DNA from: an uncultured Lachnospiraceae bacterium
GTDB lineage: Bacteria; Bacillota; Clostridia; Lachnospirales; Lachnospiraceae
DNA: 51,033 nucleotides
Reading direction: 5' to 3'
Assembly (NCBI GenBank): GCA_949740725.1
Contig: CATJIO010000076.1
Span: 1-51,033, forward strand
Part shown: positions 1-8,593 of the stretch, in pieces
Layout of the letters: each line of letters starts with the position of its first letter
Position numbering within the stretch: position 1 is the first letter of the stretch
Made by a program: the position numbers and the translations under genes
The notes under the pieces: model-generated
Told to the model about the DNA's origin: nothing
The model's input: the letters and a program-made list of their open reading frames with translations, nothing else
Databases searched by the model: none

Positions 1-25
1 CTGCTGCAGATGCAGCAGCCTTTTT
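1..25 (+). terminator. Rho-independent terminator of a gene upstream of the window (left edge cut)
   Basis: CTGCTGC (1-7) pairs with GCAGCAG (12-18) and is followed by CC and five Ts. The stem probably continues into bases left of the window, because the two C residues at 19-20 would pair with GG there. It separates the upstream gene, which cannot be seen, from rimM. Confidence 0.7.
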
Positions 26-103
26 GTTTACTGTTTACGCCGATCTGCTGGACATGAACAGTAACTTTTTTGTGTGGAGGATTAGAAAGACAGGAGGAGC
101 AGG

Positions 104-616
104 ATGGAAGAAATGCTTCGTGTGGGCGTGATCAGCTCAACCCATGGGGTGCGGGGGGAAGTGAAGGTATTTCCTACTACGGATGATCCAGCCCGGTTCC
201 GGGATCTGGAGAGGGTGATGCTGGACACTGGGAAAGGGTATCTGGAATTAGAGATCACCGGCGTAAAATTTTTCAAAAATATGGTTATCCTGAAGTTTAA
301 AGGATATGATAATATCAATGATATCCAGTGCTACAAGGGACGGGATTTGCTGATTCACCGGGAACAGGCGGTGCCGCTGGAGGAGGGGGAGTATTTTATC
401 GCGGATCTCATCGGCCTTCAGGTGATTACCGATGAAGAGAAGGTGCTGGGAACTTTAAAGGATGTGATGAAAACCGGGGCGAATGATGTCTATGTGGTAG
501 ACATGGAAATGGGAAAAGAGGTTTTGATCCCAGTTATTCCCCAGTGCGTTTTAAAGGTAGATCTGGAGGCCGGTCAGGTGAAGGTGCACCTTCTGGAAGG
601 GCTTTTGGACTTATAA
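104..616 (+). CDS. rimM: Ribosome maturation factor RimM
   Basis: RimM helps mature the 30S subunit, binding near ribosomal protein S19 at the 16S rRNA head. The 170-residue length is normal for the family. The N-terminal RimM barrel begins with residues [20 protein letters not shown], the family hallmark, and the C-terminal PRC-barrel half carries the GANDVYVV and [10 protein letters not shown] motifs. The ATG at 104 has a strong AGGAGG at 92-97, six bases upstream. trmD starts 14 bases after the stop, so the two genes are co-transcribed as in most bacteria. An upstream terminator at 1-25 suggests that a new unit may start here, but I cannot find a convincing promoter between 26 and 90. Confidence 0.96.
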   Translation: MEEMLRVGVISSTHGVRGEVKVFPTTDDPARFRDLERVMLDTGKGYLELEITGVKFFKNMVILKFKGYDNINDIQCYKGRDLLIHREQAVPLEEGEYFIADLIGLQVITDEEKVLGTLKDVMKTGANDVYVVDMEMGKEVLIPVIPQCVLKVDLEAGQVKVHLLEGLLDL

Positions 617-630
617 GGGAGGCGTCAGAA

Positions 631-1461
631 ATGAAGTTTCATGTGTTAACCCTGTTTCCTGAGATGGTGATGGGAGGGCTTGGGGCCAGCATTACCGGAC
701 GGGCTATGGAGAAGGGGATCATCTCAGTGGAGGCGATTAATATTCGGGATTATTCCACAGATAAGCATCGCCATGTGGACGATGCGCCCTATGGGGGCGG
801 GGCCGGCATGGTGATGCAGCCAGGGCCGGTGGTGGATGCTTACGAGGCTCTCTGCGCCAGGATTTCTAAAGATTCCCACAAACCTCCTCGGGTGATCTAT
901 ATGACGCCTCAGGGCAGCGTGTTTAATCAAAACATTGCCAGGGAGCTGGCAAAGGAGGAGGATCTGGTATTCCTCTGTGGTCATTACGAAGGGATCGATG
1001 AGCGGGCACTAGAGCTTGTCTGCACTGATTATCTCTCTTTGGGGGATTACGTCCTCACTGGCGGCGAGCTGCCGGCCATGGTGATGATCGACTGCATCTC
1101 CCGCCTGATTCCCGGGGTGTTGAACAATGAGGCCTCCGCCCAGGAGGAGTCTTTTCACGATAATCTGCTAGAATATCCTCAGTATACCCGACCGGAAACC
1201 TACCGGGATATGCAGGTGCCCCAGGTCCTTCTTTCCGGCCATCACAAACATATTGAGGACTGGCGGCGGCGCCAGTCCATTCTTCGCACCATGGAACGGC
1301 GTCCGGATTTGTTAGAGGAGGCCAGATTTTCCAAAAAGGAAGGGAAATTCCTGGCTGAGATTCTCAGAGAACGGCTGCTTTCGGAGCCATTGCCTGGAGA
1401 GGAAGGGGCCCAGGAGGAAGCGCCTGTGGATAGTAATAAAGGATTTTTATTAGGAGGGTAA
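631..1461 (+). CDS. trmD: tRNA (guanine-N1)-methyltransferase TrmD
   Basis: TrmD methylates G37 of tRNAs that read CNN codons, using S-adenosylmethionine, and prevents frameshifting. The start is the ATG at 631 (MKFHVLTLFPEM), preceded by AAGGGAGG; a longer frame reaching back to 544 would overlap rimM and has no ribosome site. The product is 276 residues, slightly longer than usual (about 240-255) because of an acidic, Glu-rich C-terminal tail. The SPOUT trefoil-knot signatures are present: YGGGAGMVMQPGPV, YMTPQGSVFNQ, LCGHYEGIDERA and SLGDYVLTGGELPAMVMID. The next gene begins four bases after the stop. Confidence 0.96.
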   Translation: MKFHVLTLFPEMVMGGLGASITGRAMEKGIISVEAINIRDYSTDKHRHVDDAPYGGGAGMVMQPGPVVDAYEALCARISKDSHKPPRVIYMTPQGSVFNQNIARELAKEEDLVFLCGHYEGIDERALELVCTDYLSLGDYVLTGGELPAMVMIDCISRLIPGVLNNEASAQEESFHDNLLEYPQYTRPETYRDMQVPQVLLSGHHKHIEDWRRRQSILRTMERRPDLLEEARFSKKEGKFLAEILRERLLSEPLPGEEGAQEEAPVDSNKGFLLGG

Positions 1462-1465
1462 GCAT

Positions 1466-2140
1466 ATGCAATACGAGATCAAGGGAGGTTCCTTCCCAGT
1501 GGTAGTCTGCCAGTTGCAGGACGGGGAGCGCATGATTACTGAGAAGGGCTCCATGGTATGGATGTCCCCCAATATGGAGATGGAGACAAAAGGCGGCGGA
1601 CTGGGGAAGATGTTTTCCAAAGCCTTTTCCGGGGAGAGCATGTTCCAAAATATTTACACCGCCAGAGGGGAAGGCATGATCGCCTTTGGCTCCAGCTTTC
1701 CGGGAAAGATCCTGCCAGTGGAGGTAAGCGGCGGACGGGAGATGATCATGCAGAAGAGCGCCTTTCTGGCCTCGGAGCCCACAGTGGAGTTGTCCATTGC
1801 CTTTAACAAAAAGCTGGGAGCTGGTTTCTTTGGCGGAGAGGGCTTTATCATGCAGCGGCTTTCCGGAACAGGGCTGGCCTTTGTGGAGATTGACGGGGAT
1901 ATGGTGGAATATGACCTGGGGCCGGGACAGCAGATTGTGGTAGATACTGGCTATGTAGCCGGCTACGAGAGCACAGTATCTATGGACATTTGCCAGGTTC
2001 CGGGCCTGAAGAATAAGCTGATAGGCGGCGAAGGGCTGTTTCACACCTACTTAACTGGACCTGGGCGGGTGATATTGCAAACTATGCCAATCAGCCACAT
2101 GGCTTCCGTCCTGTCCGGATATATCCCCAAGGGGAATTGA
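1466..2140 (+). CDS. AIM24 / TIGR00266 family protein
   Basis: The 224-residue protein matches the AIM24 family (TIGR00266 type), a double-stranded beta-helix fold found in bacteria, archaea and, as Aim24, in mitochondria. It has glycine-rich repeats typical of the family: an initial EIKGGSFPVVVCQL, then WMSPNMEMETKGGGLG, a central SGENMF-like segment and LGPGQQIVVDTGYVAG near the end. No signal peptide or membrane segment is visible, so it is probably cytoplasmic. The biochemical role of bacterial members is not established. It starts four bases after trmD and is probably translated from the same message; it lies between trmD and rplS, where the canonical operon has no gene. Confidence 0.85.
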   Translation: MQYEIKGGSFPVVVCQLQDGERMITEKGSMVWMSPNMEMETKGGGLGKMFSKAFSGESMFQNIYTARGEGMIAFGSSFPGKILPVEVSGGREMIMQKSAFLASEPTVELSIAFNKKLGAGFFGGEGFIMQRLSGTGLAFVEIDGDMVEYDLGPGQQIVVDTGYVAGYESTVSMDICQVPGLKNKLIGGEGLFHTYLTGPGRVILQTMPISHMASVLSGYIPKGN

Positions 2141-2177
2141 GAAACCGATTGACATAGGGCTTAAGGAGGATGGCGTT

Positions 2178-5100
2178 GTGTATATCGCAGATTTGCATAT
2201 CCATTCCCGGTATTCCAGGGCCACAAGCAAGGATGGGACACCGGAGTATCTGGATCTATGGGCCAGGAAAAAGGGGATTGACATCCTGGGGACAGGAGAC
2301 TTTACCCATCCGGCCTGGAGAGAGGAGCTAAGGGAGAAGCTTGTCCCGGCAGAAGAGGGATTTTACCGGCTGAAGGAAGGGCTGCAGGTGAAGGACGGCG
2401 GGCCTGCCGGGGAGCGATTTCCCAGATTTGTGGTTTCTGGGGAGATCAGCTCCATCTATAAGAAAAATGACCGGACCAGGAAGGTACACAATGTGATACT
2501 CCTCCCTGGACTGGATGAGGCGGATCAGCTGGCGCAGAAGCTAGAACATATTGGAAATATTCATTCCGACGGAAGGCCAATTCTGGGCCTGGACAGCCGG
2601 GATTTGCTGGAAATTACCCTGGATGTCTGCCCCAGGGCGATATTTGTTCCAGCCCACATTTGGACTCCCCATTTTTCCATGTTCGGGGCATTTTCTGGTT
2701 TTGACACCATTGAAGAGTGCTTTGAGGATCTGACGCCTTACATCCGGGCCTTTGAGACCGGACTGTCCTCAGATCCGCCCATGAACTGGCGGCTGTCCGC
2801 CCTGGATCACCTTCAAATGATATCCAATTCCGATGCCCATTCCCCGGCTAAACTGGGACGGGAAGCCAATCTGTTGGATATTCCCATGAGCTACAGCGGA
2901 TTGTACGATGCCATCCAGGAGGGAAAGGGACTGGCGGGGGCTATTGAATTTTTCCCGGAGGAGGGGAAGTACCACTATGACGGACACCGGAAATGCCACC
3001 TCTGCCTAAGTCCGGAGGAAGCAAAGAAGTATCAGGGCAAATGCCCGGTGTGTGGGAAAAAGCTGACTATGGGAGTATCCCACCGGGTGGAGCAGCTGGC
3101 GGATCGGAAGGAGGGATATCTTCCTGCCGGGGCCAGGCCTTTTGAAAGCCTGGTGCCTTTGCCGGAAGTTATCGCTGTGTCCACCGGCCATTCCTCAACC
3201 AGTATGGCGGTACAGCGGCAGTATGAGAAAATGATCAGAAAGCTGGGAACGGAGTTTTCCATCCTCAGGGAGCTTCCTATTCAGGAGATCCAGAGGGAGG
3301 CTGGATATCTCATCGGGGAGGGAATCCGGAGGCTGAGGGAGGGGAAGGTACAGCGATTCCCAGGCTTTGACGGGGAGTATGGCACTGTCCGCTTGTTTGC
3401 CCCCTGGGAGCTGGAATCAATGGATGGCCAGATTACCATGTTTGGATGGGGAAGTATGGAATTTAGCGAAGGCGCGGGAGAGCCAGGGCAGAAGAATGCT
3501 GCAGCGATAAATCCAGAGACCGGGGCAGCGGCTGCGAGAAGAGAGGCAGCAGCAGCTATGGCTGCTCCAAATACTGCCTCAGAAGAACAGAACGTAGAAA
3601 TCTCCAGGGCAAAGATTCCAGAAAACGTAAAAGTCCCAGAGGCGGGGGACGCCCTAAACGAGGATCAGGAAAGGGCAGTCCGATCCGTCTCGCCGAGAAT
3701 CGCGGTTATGGCTGGGCCGGGGACTGGGAAGACGAAAACTCTGGTTTCCCGCATTCTCTATCTGCTGCAAAACCGCCGGGTAAGGCCGGGACAGATCACG
3801 GCTGTCACCTTTACCAACCAGGCTGCCGGGGAGATGAGAGCCCGGCTGGAACAGCAGCTGGGAGGAAAGCGGGCAGTCAAAAAGCTTCGGATCGGCACCT
3901 TCCACTCCATCTGTTGTGACCAATTAAAGGAGGCGGGAAGGGAATTTATCCTGGCGGATGAGGATATGGCCTTGGAGCTGGTTAAGGAGCTGAGGGAAGA
4001 GCTGGAAATCAAGGAGGGGACAGGGAAGCTGCGCCAGAGGATTTCCGCGTGGAAGACCGCAAGGCCCTTTGAGAGGGAGGAGAGCGCTTCCCGGACAGAG
4101 GATGATCCCTTGACGCCGGACTGGCTGGAGGAAGCGGCGAAGGGATACCAGGAAAAGCTAAATGCTTTTAATCTCCTGGATTTTGATGATCTTTTGCTGG
4201 AGGCGCTGGAGTTGGCCGAGGCGGGAGAATGTGCCTTCCCCTACCTCCTGGTGGACGAATTCCAGGATATCAGCCCATTGCAGTACCGTCTCATCCAGGC
4301 CTGGGAGAAGGGCGGCAGAGAGGTATTCATCATCGGCGATCCCAATCAGGCTATCTACGGCTTCCGGGGAGCGGATGCGGAAAGTTTTGCCCACTTCTGT
4401 CAGGAAAAGGAGACGGAGCTTATCCGGCTGAGGGAGAATTATCGCTCCACACCAGAGATTCTGAATCTTTCCCAGGAGGTGGTACGTCCACTTTCCCAGG
4501 AAATACCCCTTGCGGCGCATTGCCCCTCTGGCTTTCCTGTTCGCCTTTATGAGGCTTCCGGGGAGATGGGGGAGGCCATCTTTATCGCAAAGGAGATTAA
4601 CCGTCTCCTGGGCGGTATTGATATGCTGGATGTGCAGGAGGGCTTTGCCTGTCCAGATCACCGGAAGCCCAGAAGCTTCGGAGATATTGCTGTACTCTAC
4701 CGCACCCACCGCCAGGCAAAGCTTTTGGAAACCTGTTTGAAGAAGGAGAGTATCCCCTATGTGGTGGCAGGGAGAGAGGAGTTTCTTCAGGAGAACTGGG
4801 TAAAAGGGAGCATTTCCTTCTTTAAAAGCTTGGTTATTCCAGGAGATGAGGGCTCGAAAAGATTATGCCAGAAGCTGTTGTGGCAGGGAGAGAGCGATGA
4901 TTATGACCGGTTGGCTAAGGATTACATAAAATTATTATGTAAACATGAAAAGCCCCAGAAAATCTGGCAGAGCTGGAATCGCGATATGTCCTTATCCGAC
5001 AATCCTTCTATGGAAAAATTATTGTCCATGGCTGTGTTTCACAAAACTATGGAGGAAATGCTCACTGCCCTCTCTTTTGGAAGAGAAAGTGATTTAAAGC

Positions 5101-5435
5101 GCAGCGGCCAGAAATTTCACAGCGACGCGGTAAAGCTGATGACCATGCACGGCGCTAAGGGACTAGAATTTCCAGCAGTTTTTCTCTATGGTCTGCGAGA
5201 GGGGATGATCCCTTTTGCGCCCAAGGAAGGGGAAGTGGATCTTGCAGAGGAGCGGCGGCTCTTCTATGTGGCCATTACCAGGGCAAAGGAGGAATTGATT
5301 ATCACTTCCTCGGGGAATGCTTCCGATTTTCTCCAGGATCTGCCAAAGAATCTGTTGATGAAAACCCGTGGAAAGGGAAAAGGGGAGAATGAGGGCGGGA
5401 GGCAGCTGAGCTTATTTGACTTTATTCATAGCTGA
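2178..5435 (+). CDS. Fusion of endonuclease Q-like PHP nuclease with UvrD/Rep-type helicase
   Basis: This is a 1085-residue, two-part protein. Residues 1 to about 425 resemble endonuclease Q (EndoQ), which nicks DNA 5' of deaminated bases. Metal ligands of a PHP fold are visible: H7 and H9, D41, E89, H104, H160, D219 and H221. A Cys4 zinc site (C273, C276, C289, C292) follows, as in EndoQ. An Ala/Glu-rich linker covers about 430-490. From about 493 there is a superfamily 1 helicase: Walker A GPGTGKTKT (513-521), VDEFQD, GDPNQAIYGFRGAD, RENYRSTPEIL, LMTMHGAKGLEF and RRLFYVAITRAKEEL. The helicase half is about 590 residues, shorter than full UvrD, so the 2B region is probably reduced. The GTG start at 2178 has AAGGAGG at 2163-2169. 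A joint nick-and-unwind repair role is inference. Confidence 0.88.
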   Translation: MYIADLHIHSRYSRATSKDGTPEYLDLWARKKGIDILGTGDFTHPAWREELREKLVPAEEGFYRLKEGLQVKDGGPAGERFPRFVVSGEISSIYKKNDRTRKVHNVILLPGLDEADQLAQKLEHIGNIHSDGRPILGLDSRDLLEITLDVCPRAIFVPAHIWTPHFSMFGAFSGFDTIEECFEDLTPYIRAFETGLSSDPPMNWRLSALDHLQMISNSDAHSPAKLGREANLLDIPMSYSGLYDAIQEGKGLAGAIEFFPEEGKYHYDGHRKCHLCLSPEEAKKYQGKCPVCGKKLTMGVSHRVEQLADRKEGYLPAGARPFESLVPLPEVIAVSTGHSSTSMAVQRQYEKMIRKLGTEFSILRELPIQEIQREAGYLIGEGIRRLREGKVQRFPGFDGEYGTVRLFAPWELESMDGQITMFGWGSMEFSEGAGEPGQKNAAAINPETGAAAARREAAAAMAAPNTASEEQNVEISRAKIPENVKVPEAGDALNEDQERAVRSVSPRIAVMAGPGTGKTKTLVSRILYLLQNRRVRPGQITAVTFTNQAAGEMRARLEQQLGGKRAVKKLRIGTFHSICCDQLKEAGREFILADEDMALELVKELREELEIKEGTGKLRQRISAWKTARPFEREESASRTEDDPLTPDWLEEAAKGYQEKLNAFNLLDFDDLLLEALELAEAGECAFPYLLVDEFQDISPLQYRLIQAWEKGGREVFIIGDPNQAIYGFRGADAESFAHFCQEKETELIRLRENYRSTPEILNLSQEVVRPLSQEIPLAAHCPSGFPVRLYEASGEMGEAIFIAKEINRLLGGIDMLDVQEGFACPDHRKPRSFGDIAVLYRTHRQAKLLETCLKKESIPYVVAGREEFLQENWVKGSISFFKSLVIPGDEGSKRLCQKLLWQGESDDYDRLAKDYIKLLCKHEKPQKIWQSWNRDMSLSDNPSMEKLLSMAVFHKTMEEMLTALSFGRESDLKRSGQKFHSDAVKLMTMHGAKGLEFPAVFLYGLREGMIPFAPKEGEVDLAEERRLFYVAITRAKEELIITSSGNASDFLQDLPKNLLMKTRGKGKGENEGGRQLSLFDFIHS

Positions 5436-5463
5436 ACAGAAAGAAAAAGGAGGAAAAAAGTCC

Positions 5464-5499
5464 TTGCAATCTTTCGGCCCTTATGCTAATATTTATAAT
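5464..5499 (+). promoter_or_regulatory. Possible promoter and 5' leader of rplS
   Basis: A TATAAT hexamer lies at 5494-5499, about 75 bases before rplS. A TTGCAA at 5464-5469 is 24 bases away, too far to be its partner, so the -35 element is poor or another one is used. Firmicute rplS genes often carry an L19-binding leader RNA; the stretch 5500-5560 could hold one, but I could not fold it convincingly. Confidence 0.35.
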
Positions 5500-5574
5500 G
5501 TTGTGACGATAAGAGATGGTCCTCTGATACAGAAACGTATGTAAGAACATCAAATAGTACAAGGAGGTTCACAA

Positions 5575-5922
5575 ATGAACGATATTATTAAGAGCATCGA
5601 AGCCACCCAGTTAAAGGAAAACGTACCGGAGTTCCATGTTGGCGATACCGTAAAGGTATACAACAAGATTAAAGAGGGAAACCGGGAGAGAATCCAGGTA
5701 TTTGAGGGCACTGTATTAAAGAGACAGAACGGCGGCTCCCGAGAGACCTTTACCGTGAGAAAGAATTCCAATGGTATTGGCGTGGAAAAGACCTGGCCGG
5801 TTCATTCTCCTTTCATAGACCGGATTGAAGTAGTCCGCAGAGGTAAGGTGAGACGCGCGAAGCTGAATTACTTAAGAGACCGTGTAGGAAAGGCCGCTAA
5901 GGTAAAAGAATTGGTAAAGTAA
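5575..5922 (+). CDS. rplS: 50S ribosomal protein L19
   Basis: L19 sits at the 30S-50S interface of the ribosome. The 115-residue protein has the typical length and motifs: [54 protein letters not shown] and [18 protein letters not shown]. The ATG at 5575 has AAGGAGGT at 5561-5568. It has its own upstream region and is followed by a strong terminator at 5951-5971, so it can be expressed apart from rimM-trmD. Confidence 0.97.
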   Translation: MNDIIKSIEATQLKENVPEFHVGDTVKVYNKIKEGNRERIQVFEGTVLKRQNGGSRETFTVRKNSNGIGVEKTWPVHSPFIDRIEVVRRGKVRRAKLNYLRDRVGKAAKVKELVK

Positions 5923-5950
5923 TGCGAAAAGAGATGGATGTATTTGGAGG

Positions 5951-5976
5951 GGGACTATGATAAATAGTCCCTTTCC
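5951..5976 (+). terminator. Terminator after rplS
   Basis: GGGACTAT (5951-5958) and ATAGTCCC (5964-5971) form a perfect 8-bp stem with a GATAA loop, followed by a T-rich stretch. It closes the rplS transcript before lepB. Confidence 0.8.
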
Positions 5977-6002
5977 TTCATCTTAGAATAGGATGTGAAT
6001 GA

Positions 6003-6548
6003 ATGGACTTTTTCGTGGAAGAAGAGACGAACCTGCTTCGCCGGGCAGTATGCTGGGCGACGGATATTATTGTGGTGATTGCCCTGGCCTGTTTTACGGT
6101 ACATGCCTTTGGAGGCCAGATCACGGTAATGGGGAATTCCATGTCTCCCCTTTTGGAATCCGGGGATGTGGTGCTGATGAATCGGATCGGCTACGATCTG
6201 GGAAAACCGGAGCGATTTGATGTGGTTGTGTTTCAGCGAGAGGATCAGAAGCAGAATATCAAGCGGGTGATCGGCCTTCCTGGAGAAACCATTCAGATTG
6301 TTGACGGTCAGATCCTGGTCAATGGCCAGGTGATAGAAGAGTCGGAGGATCAGAAGAAGATCGCTCTGGCCGGACTGGCAGAGAATCCGGTGGAGCTGGG
6401 AGAGGATGAATACTTTCTATTGGGAGATAATCGGGATTCCAGCGAGGACAGCCGCTTTGCCAATGTGGGTAATGTGAAGGAACACCAGATCCTTGGAAAA
6501 GTCTGGTTCCAGATTTATCCCACCGTAGAGATGGGGAATGTGCAGTAG
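6003..6548 (+). CDS. lepB: Signal peptidase I
   Basis: Type I signal peptidase cleaves signal peptides from exported proteins at the outer face of the membrane. The 181-residue protein has one N-terminal membrane anchor (about residues 19-36), then the catalytic serine in GNSMSP (S46), the general-base lysine in KRVIGLPG (K87) and the conserved box LLGDNRDSSEDSR. This is the short Gram-positive (SipS-like) form. The ATG at 6003 is preceded only by a modest AGGATG. A leaderless downstream position between rplS and ylqF is common in clostridia. Confidence 0.94.
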   Translation: MDFFVEEETNLLRRAVCWATDIIVVIALACFTVHAFGGQITVMGNSMSPLLESGDVVLMNRIGYDLGKPERFDVVVFQREDQKQNIKRVIGLPGETIQIVDGQILVNGQVIEESEDQKKIALAGLAENPVELGEDEYFLLGDNRDSSEDSRFANVGNVKEHQILGKVWFQIYPTVEMGNVQ

Positions 6549-6626
6549 GATCACTCTCTGCATCCCACCGCAGGTGAACACCAAGACATAAGGCGACGCC
6601 TGTTTGTCTGAGGAAAGGAATGAACG

Positions 6627-7475
6627 ATGAATATACAGTGGTATCCGGGACATATGACCAAGGCCAAGCGGGCCATGGAGGAAGATATTAAACTAATTGA
6701 CCTGATTATCGAGCTGGTGGATGCCAGGGCGCCTCTTTCCAGCCGGAATCCAGACATTGACCAGCTAGGCCGGGGAAAGGCCAGGCTGATCTTATTAAAT
6801 AAGTCGGATCTGGCAGATGAACGGGCCAACGAGCAGTGGATGTCCTTTTTCCTCGCCAGGGGTATCCAGACGGTGAAGATGGACTGCCGCACTGGGAATG
6901 GCTTAAAACAGATCAATGGAGCTGTGGCCGAGGCCTGTAGGGAAAAGATGGAACGGGATCGGAGAAGAGGGATATTAAACCGGCCGGTGCGGACCATGGT
7001 GGTGGGGATTCCCAATGTGGGAAAGTCCACCTTTATCAATGCTTTTGCCAAAAAGGCCTGCACGAAAACCGGGAATAAGCCGGGGGTGACTAAGGGCAAT
7101 CAATGGATCCGCCTGAATAAAACCCTGGAGCTTTTAGACACGCCAGGGATCTTGTGGCCTAGATTCGAGGATCAACAGGTGGGGCAAAAGCTGGCCTTTA
7201 TCGGCTCCATCAATGATGATGTTTTGTCAAAGGAGGAGCTGGCCTGGGGGCTTCTGGCATTTTTAAAGGAGCATTACCCGGAGGCAGTGAAGGCTCGTTA
7301 TCAGATAGCGAGCGAAGGCCCGGAGGAAACGCTGGAGGCCATTGCAAGGGCAAGAGCCTGTCTGAAAAAGGGCGGGGAGCTGGATCTGGCCCGGGCGGCG
7401 AATCTCCTCTTTGACGACTTCCGTGGTGGGAAGTTGGGACGGATTACCTTGGAACTTCCGGAGAATGTTCAGTAG
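6627..7475 (+). CDS. ylqF: Ribosome biogenesis GTPase YlqF/RbgA
   Basis: RbgA is a circularly permuted GTPase needed for late assembly of the 50S subunit. The permuted motif order is visible in the 282 residues: G4 NKSD (58-61) comes first, then G1 GIPNVGKST (127-135), G2 around GVTKG and G3 DTPG. The N-terminal IQWYPGHMTKAKRAM is a family signature. The start is the ATG at 6627 with AGGAAAGGA just upstream. It lies between lepB and rnhB, the same neighbourhood as in Bacillus. Confidence 0.95.
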   Translation: MNIQWYPGHMTKAKRAMEEDIKLIDLIIELVDARAPLSSRNPDIDQLGRGKARLILLNKSDLADERANEQWMSFFLARGIQTVKMDCRTGNGLKQINGAVAEACREKMERDRRRGILNRPVRTMVVGIPNVGKSTFINAFAKKACTKTGNKPGVTKGNQWIRLNKTLELLDTPGILWPRFEDQQVGQKLAFIGSINDDVLSKEELAWGLLAFLKEHYPEAVKARYQIASEGPEETLEAIARARACLKKGGELDLARAANLLFDDFRGGKLGRITLELPENVQ

Positions 7476-7533
7476 GAGAGCACGCTGAGGCTATTTCCGG
7501 AATTAGATGAAGATACACTTGGAGGAGAAGGGA

Positions 7534-8202
7534 ATGGGGAGAACAAAAGCATTGACCGGGGAGAAACTGGAGAAGGAGTTGGCCAGGCTGGAGGGGATGC
7601 TTGTCTATGAGCGCCAGTATGGGTGGGCATCTTATCTCTGTGGCGTGGATGAAGCAGGGCGTGGGCCCTTGGCTGGTCCAGTGGCAGCAGGGGCGGTGAT
7701 CCTTCCCAAAGACTGCAGGATCCTCTATCTCAACGACTCCAAGAAGCTTTCAGAGAAGCGGCGGGAGGAGCTCTACCTGGAGATTCAGGAAAAAGCAATT
7801 TCCTGGGCGGTAGGCTTGGCAGATCCGGGACAGATTGATGAGATGAACATTCTCCAGGCCACCTACGAGGCCATGAGGAAGGCGGTGAGCGGCCTTTCGG
7901 TGAAGCCGGATGTGCTGCTGAATGACGCGGTGCTTATCCCAGGGCTGGAGATGAAGCAGGTGAAGATTATTCACGGGGACGGGGTCAGCCTGTCCATTGC
8001 AGCGGCCAGCGTGATGGCTAAGGTGACCAGGGATCACATGATGGCGGAGTATGACCAGCTTTATCCAGAATACGGATTCGGAAAGCATAAGGGTTATGGC
8101 ACAGCTGCCCATATCCAAGCCTTGAAAACCTATGGTCCATGCCCCATACACCGGAAAAGCTTCATTGGAAAGTTTGTAAAGGAAAATATTGAGGATGAAT
8201 AA
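7534..8202 (+). CDS. rnhB: Ribonuclease HII
   Basis: RNase HII cuts the RNA strand of RNA-DNA hybrids and removes single ribonucleotides from DNA. The motif CGVDEAGRGPLAGPV supplies the first acidic catalytic residues and the GRG motif that contacts the RNA-DNA junction; NDSKKLSEKRRE and ASVMAKVTRDHMM are also typical. I choose the ATG at 7534, with GGAGGAG at 7521-7527 six bases upstream, giving 222 residues. An earlier in-frame ATG at 7507 has no ribosome site. Its 3' end overlaps the start of the YraN gene. Confidence 0.95.
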   Translation: MGRTKALTGEKLEKELARLEGMLVYERQYGWASYLCGVDEAGRGPLAGPVAAGAVILPKDCRILYLNDSKKLSEKRREELYLEIQEKAISWAVGLADPGQIDEMNILQATYEAMRKAVSGLSVKPDVLLNDAVLIPGLEMKQVKIIHGDGVSLSIAAASVMAKVTRDHMMAEYDQLYPEYGFGKHKGYGTAAHIQALKTYGPCPIHRKSFIGKFVKENIEDE

Positions 8203-8545
8203 GAGACAGATGGGAAACCGCAGAGAGGAACAGGCGGTTTCCTTTCTGCGCAAAAAGGGGTATCGGATTCTGGCCCGGAATTTTTACTGCCGTCAGGGAG
8301 AGATTGACATTATCGGGGAGCATGAAGGTTACCTGGTGTTTATTGAGGTAAAATATCGCGGCGGCAGAGGTTGCGGCGATCCGGCGGAGGCAGTGGACTG
8401 GAGAAAGCAGCAGAAACTGTATCGCGCTGCCCGGTATTACCTGTATAAAAATGGATATGAAGAGGATAAGGCCTGCCGGTTTGATGTGATCGCCCTCTAT
8501 GGGGATGGCAGGATTGAGCAGATTGAAAATGCCTTTGAATGGTGA
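8195..8545 (+). CDS. YraN/UPF0102 family endonuclease-like protein
   Basis: This small protein (116 residues from the ATG at 8195) belongs to UPF0102 (YraN), a restriction-nuclease-like fold often linked to rnhB. The core motifs GEIDII and VFIEVKYR supply the D...E-x-K active-site pattern of PD-(D/E)XK nucleases. MGNRREEQAVSFLRKKGYRI is the usual N-terminal helix. The start is uncertain: a TTG at 8189 and an ATG at 8210 are also in frame. With 8195 the gene overlaps rnhB by eight bases, which suggests coupled translation. Its cellular role is not settled. Confidence 0.88.
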   Translation: MNKRQMGNRREEQAVSFLRKKGYRILARNFYCRQGEIDIIGEHEGYLVFIEVKYRGGRGCGDPAEAVDWRKQQKLYRAARYYLYKNGYEEDKACRFDVIALYGDGRIEQIENAFEW

Positions 8546-8593
8546 GGATCCGCTGCGCAGGTATTTCAGAGAAAAGAAAGTGGAGGAGTGAGT

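Noticed and set aside
1364-2044. Long antisense ORF on the - strand (226 codons) opposite the AIM24 gene
   Set aside because: It has no ribosome site or recognisable domain, and the + strand gene has clear family motifs. GC-rich genes often show such antisense frames.
5500-5560. L19 leader RNA upstream of rplS
   Set aside because: The position is right, but I could not confirm a fold or consensus by eye, so I do not report it as an RNA feature.
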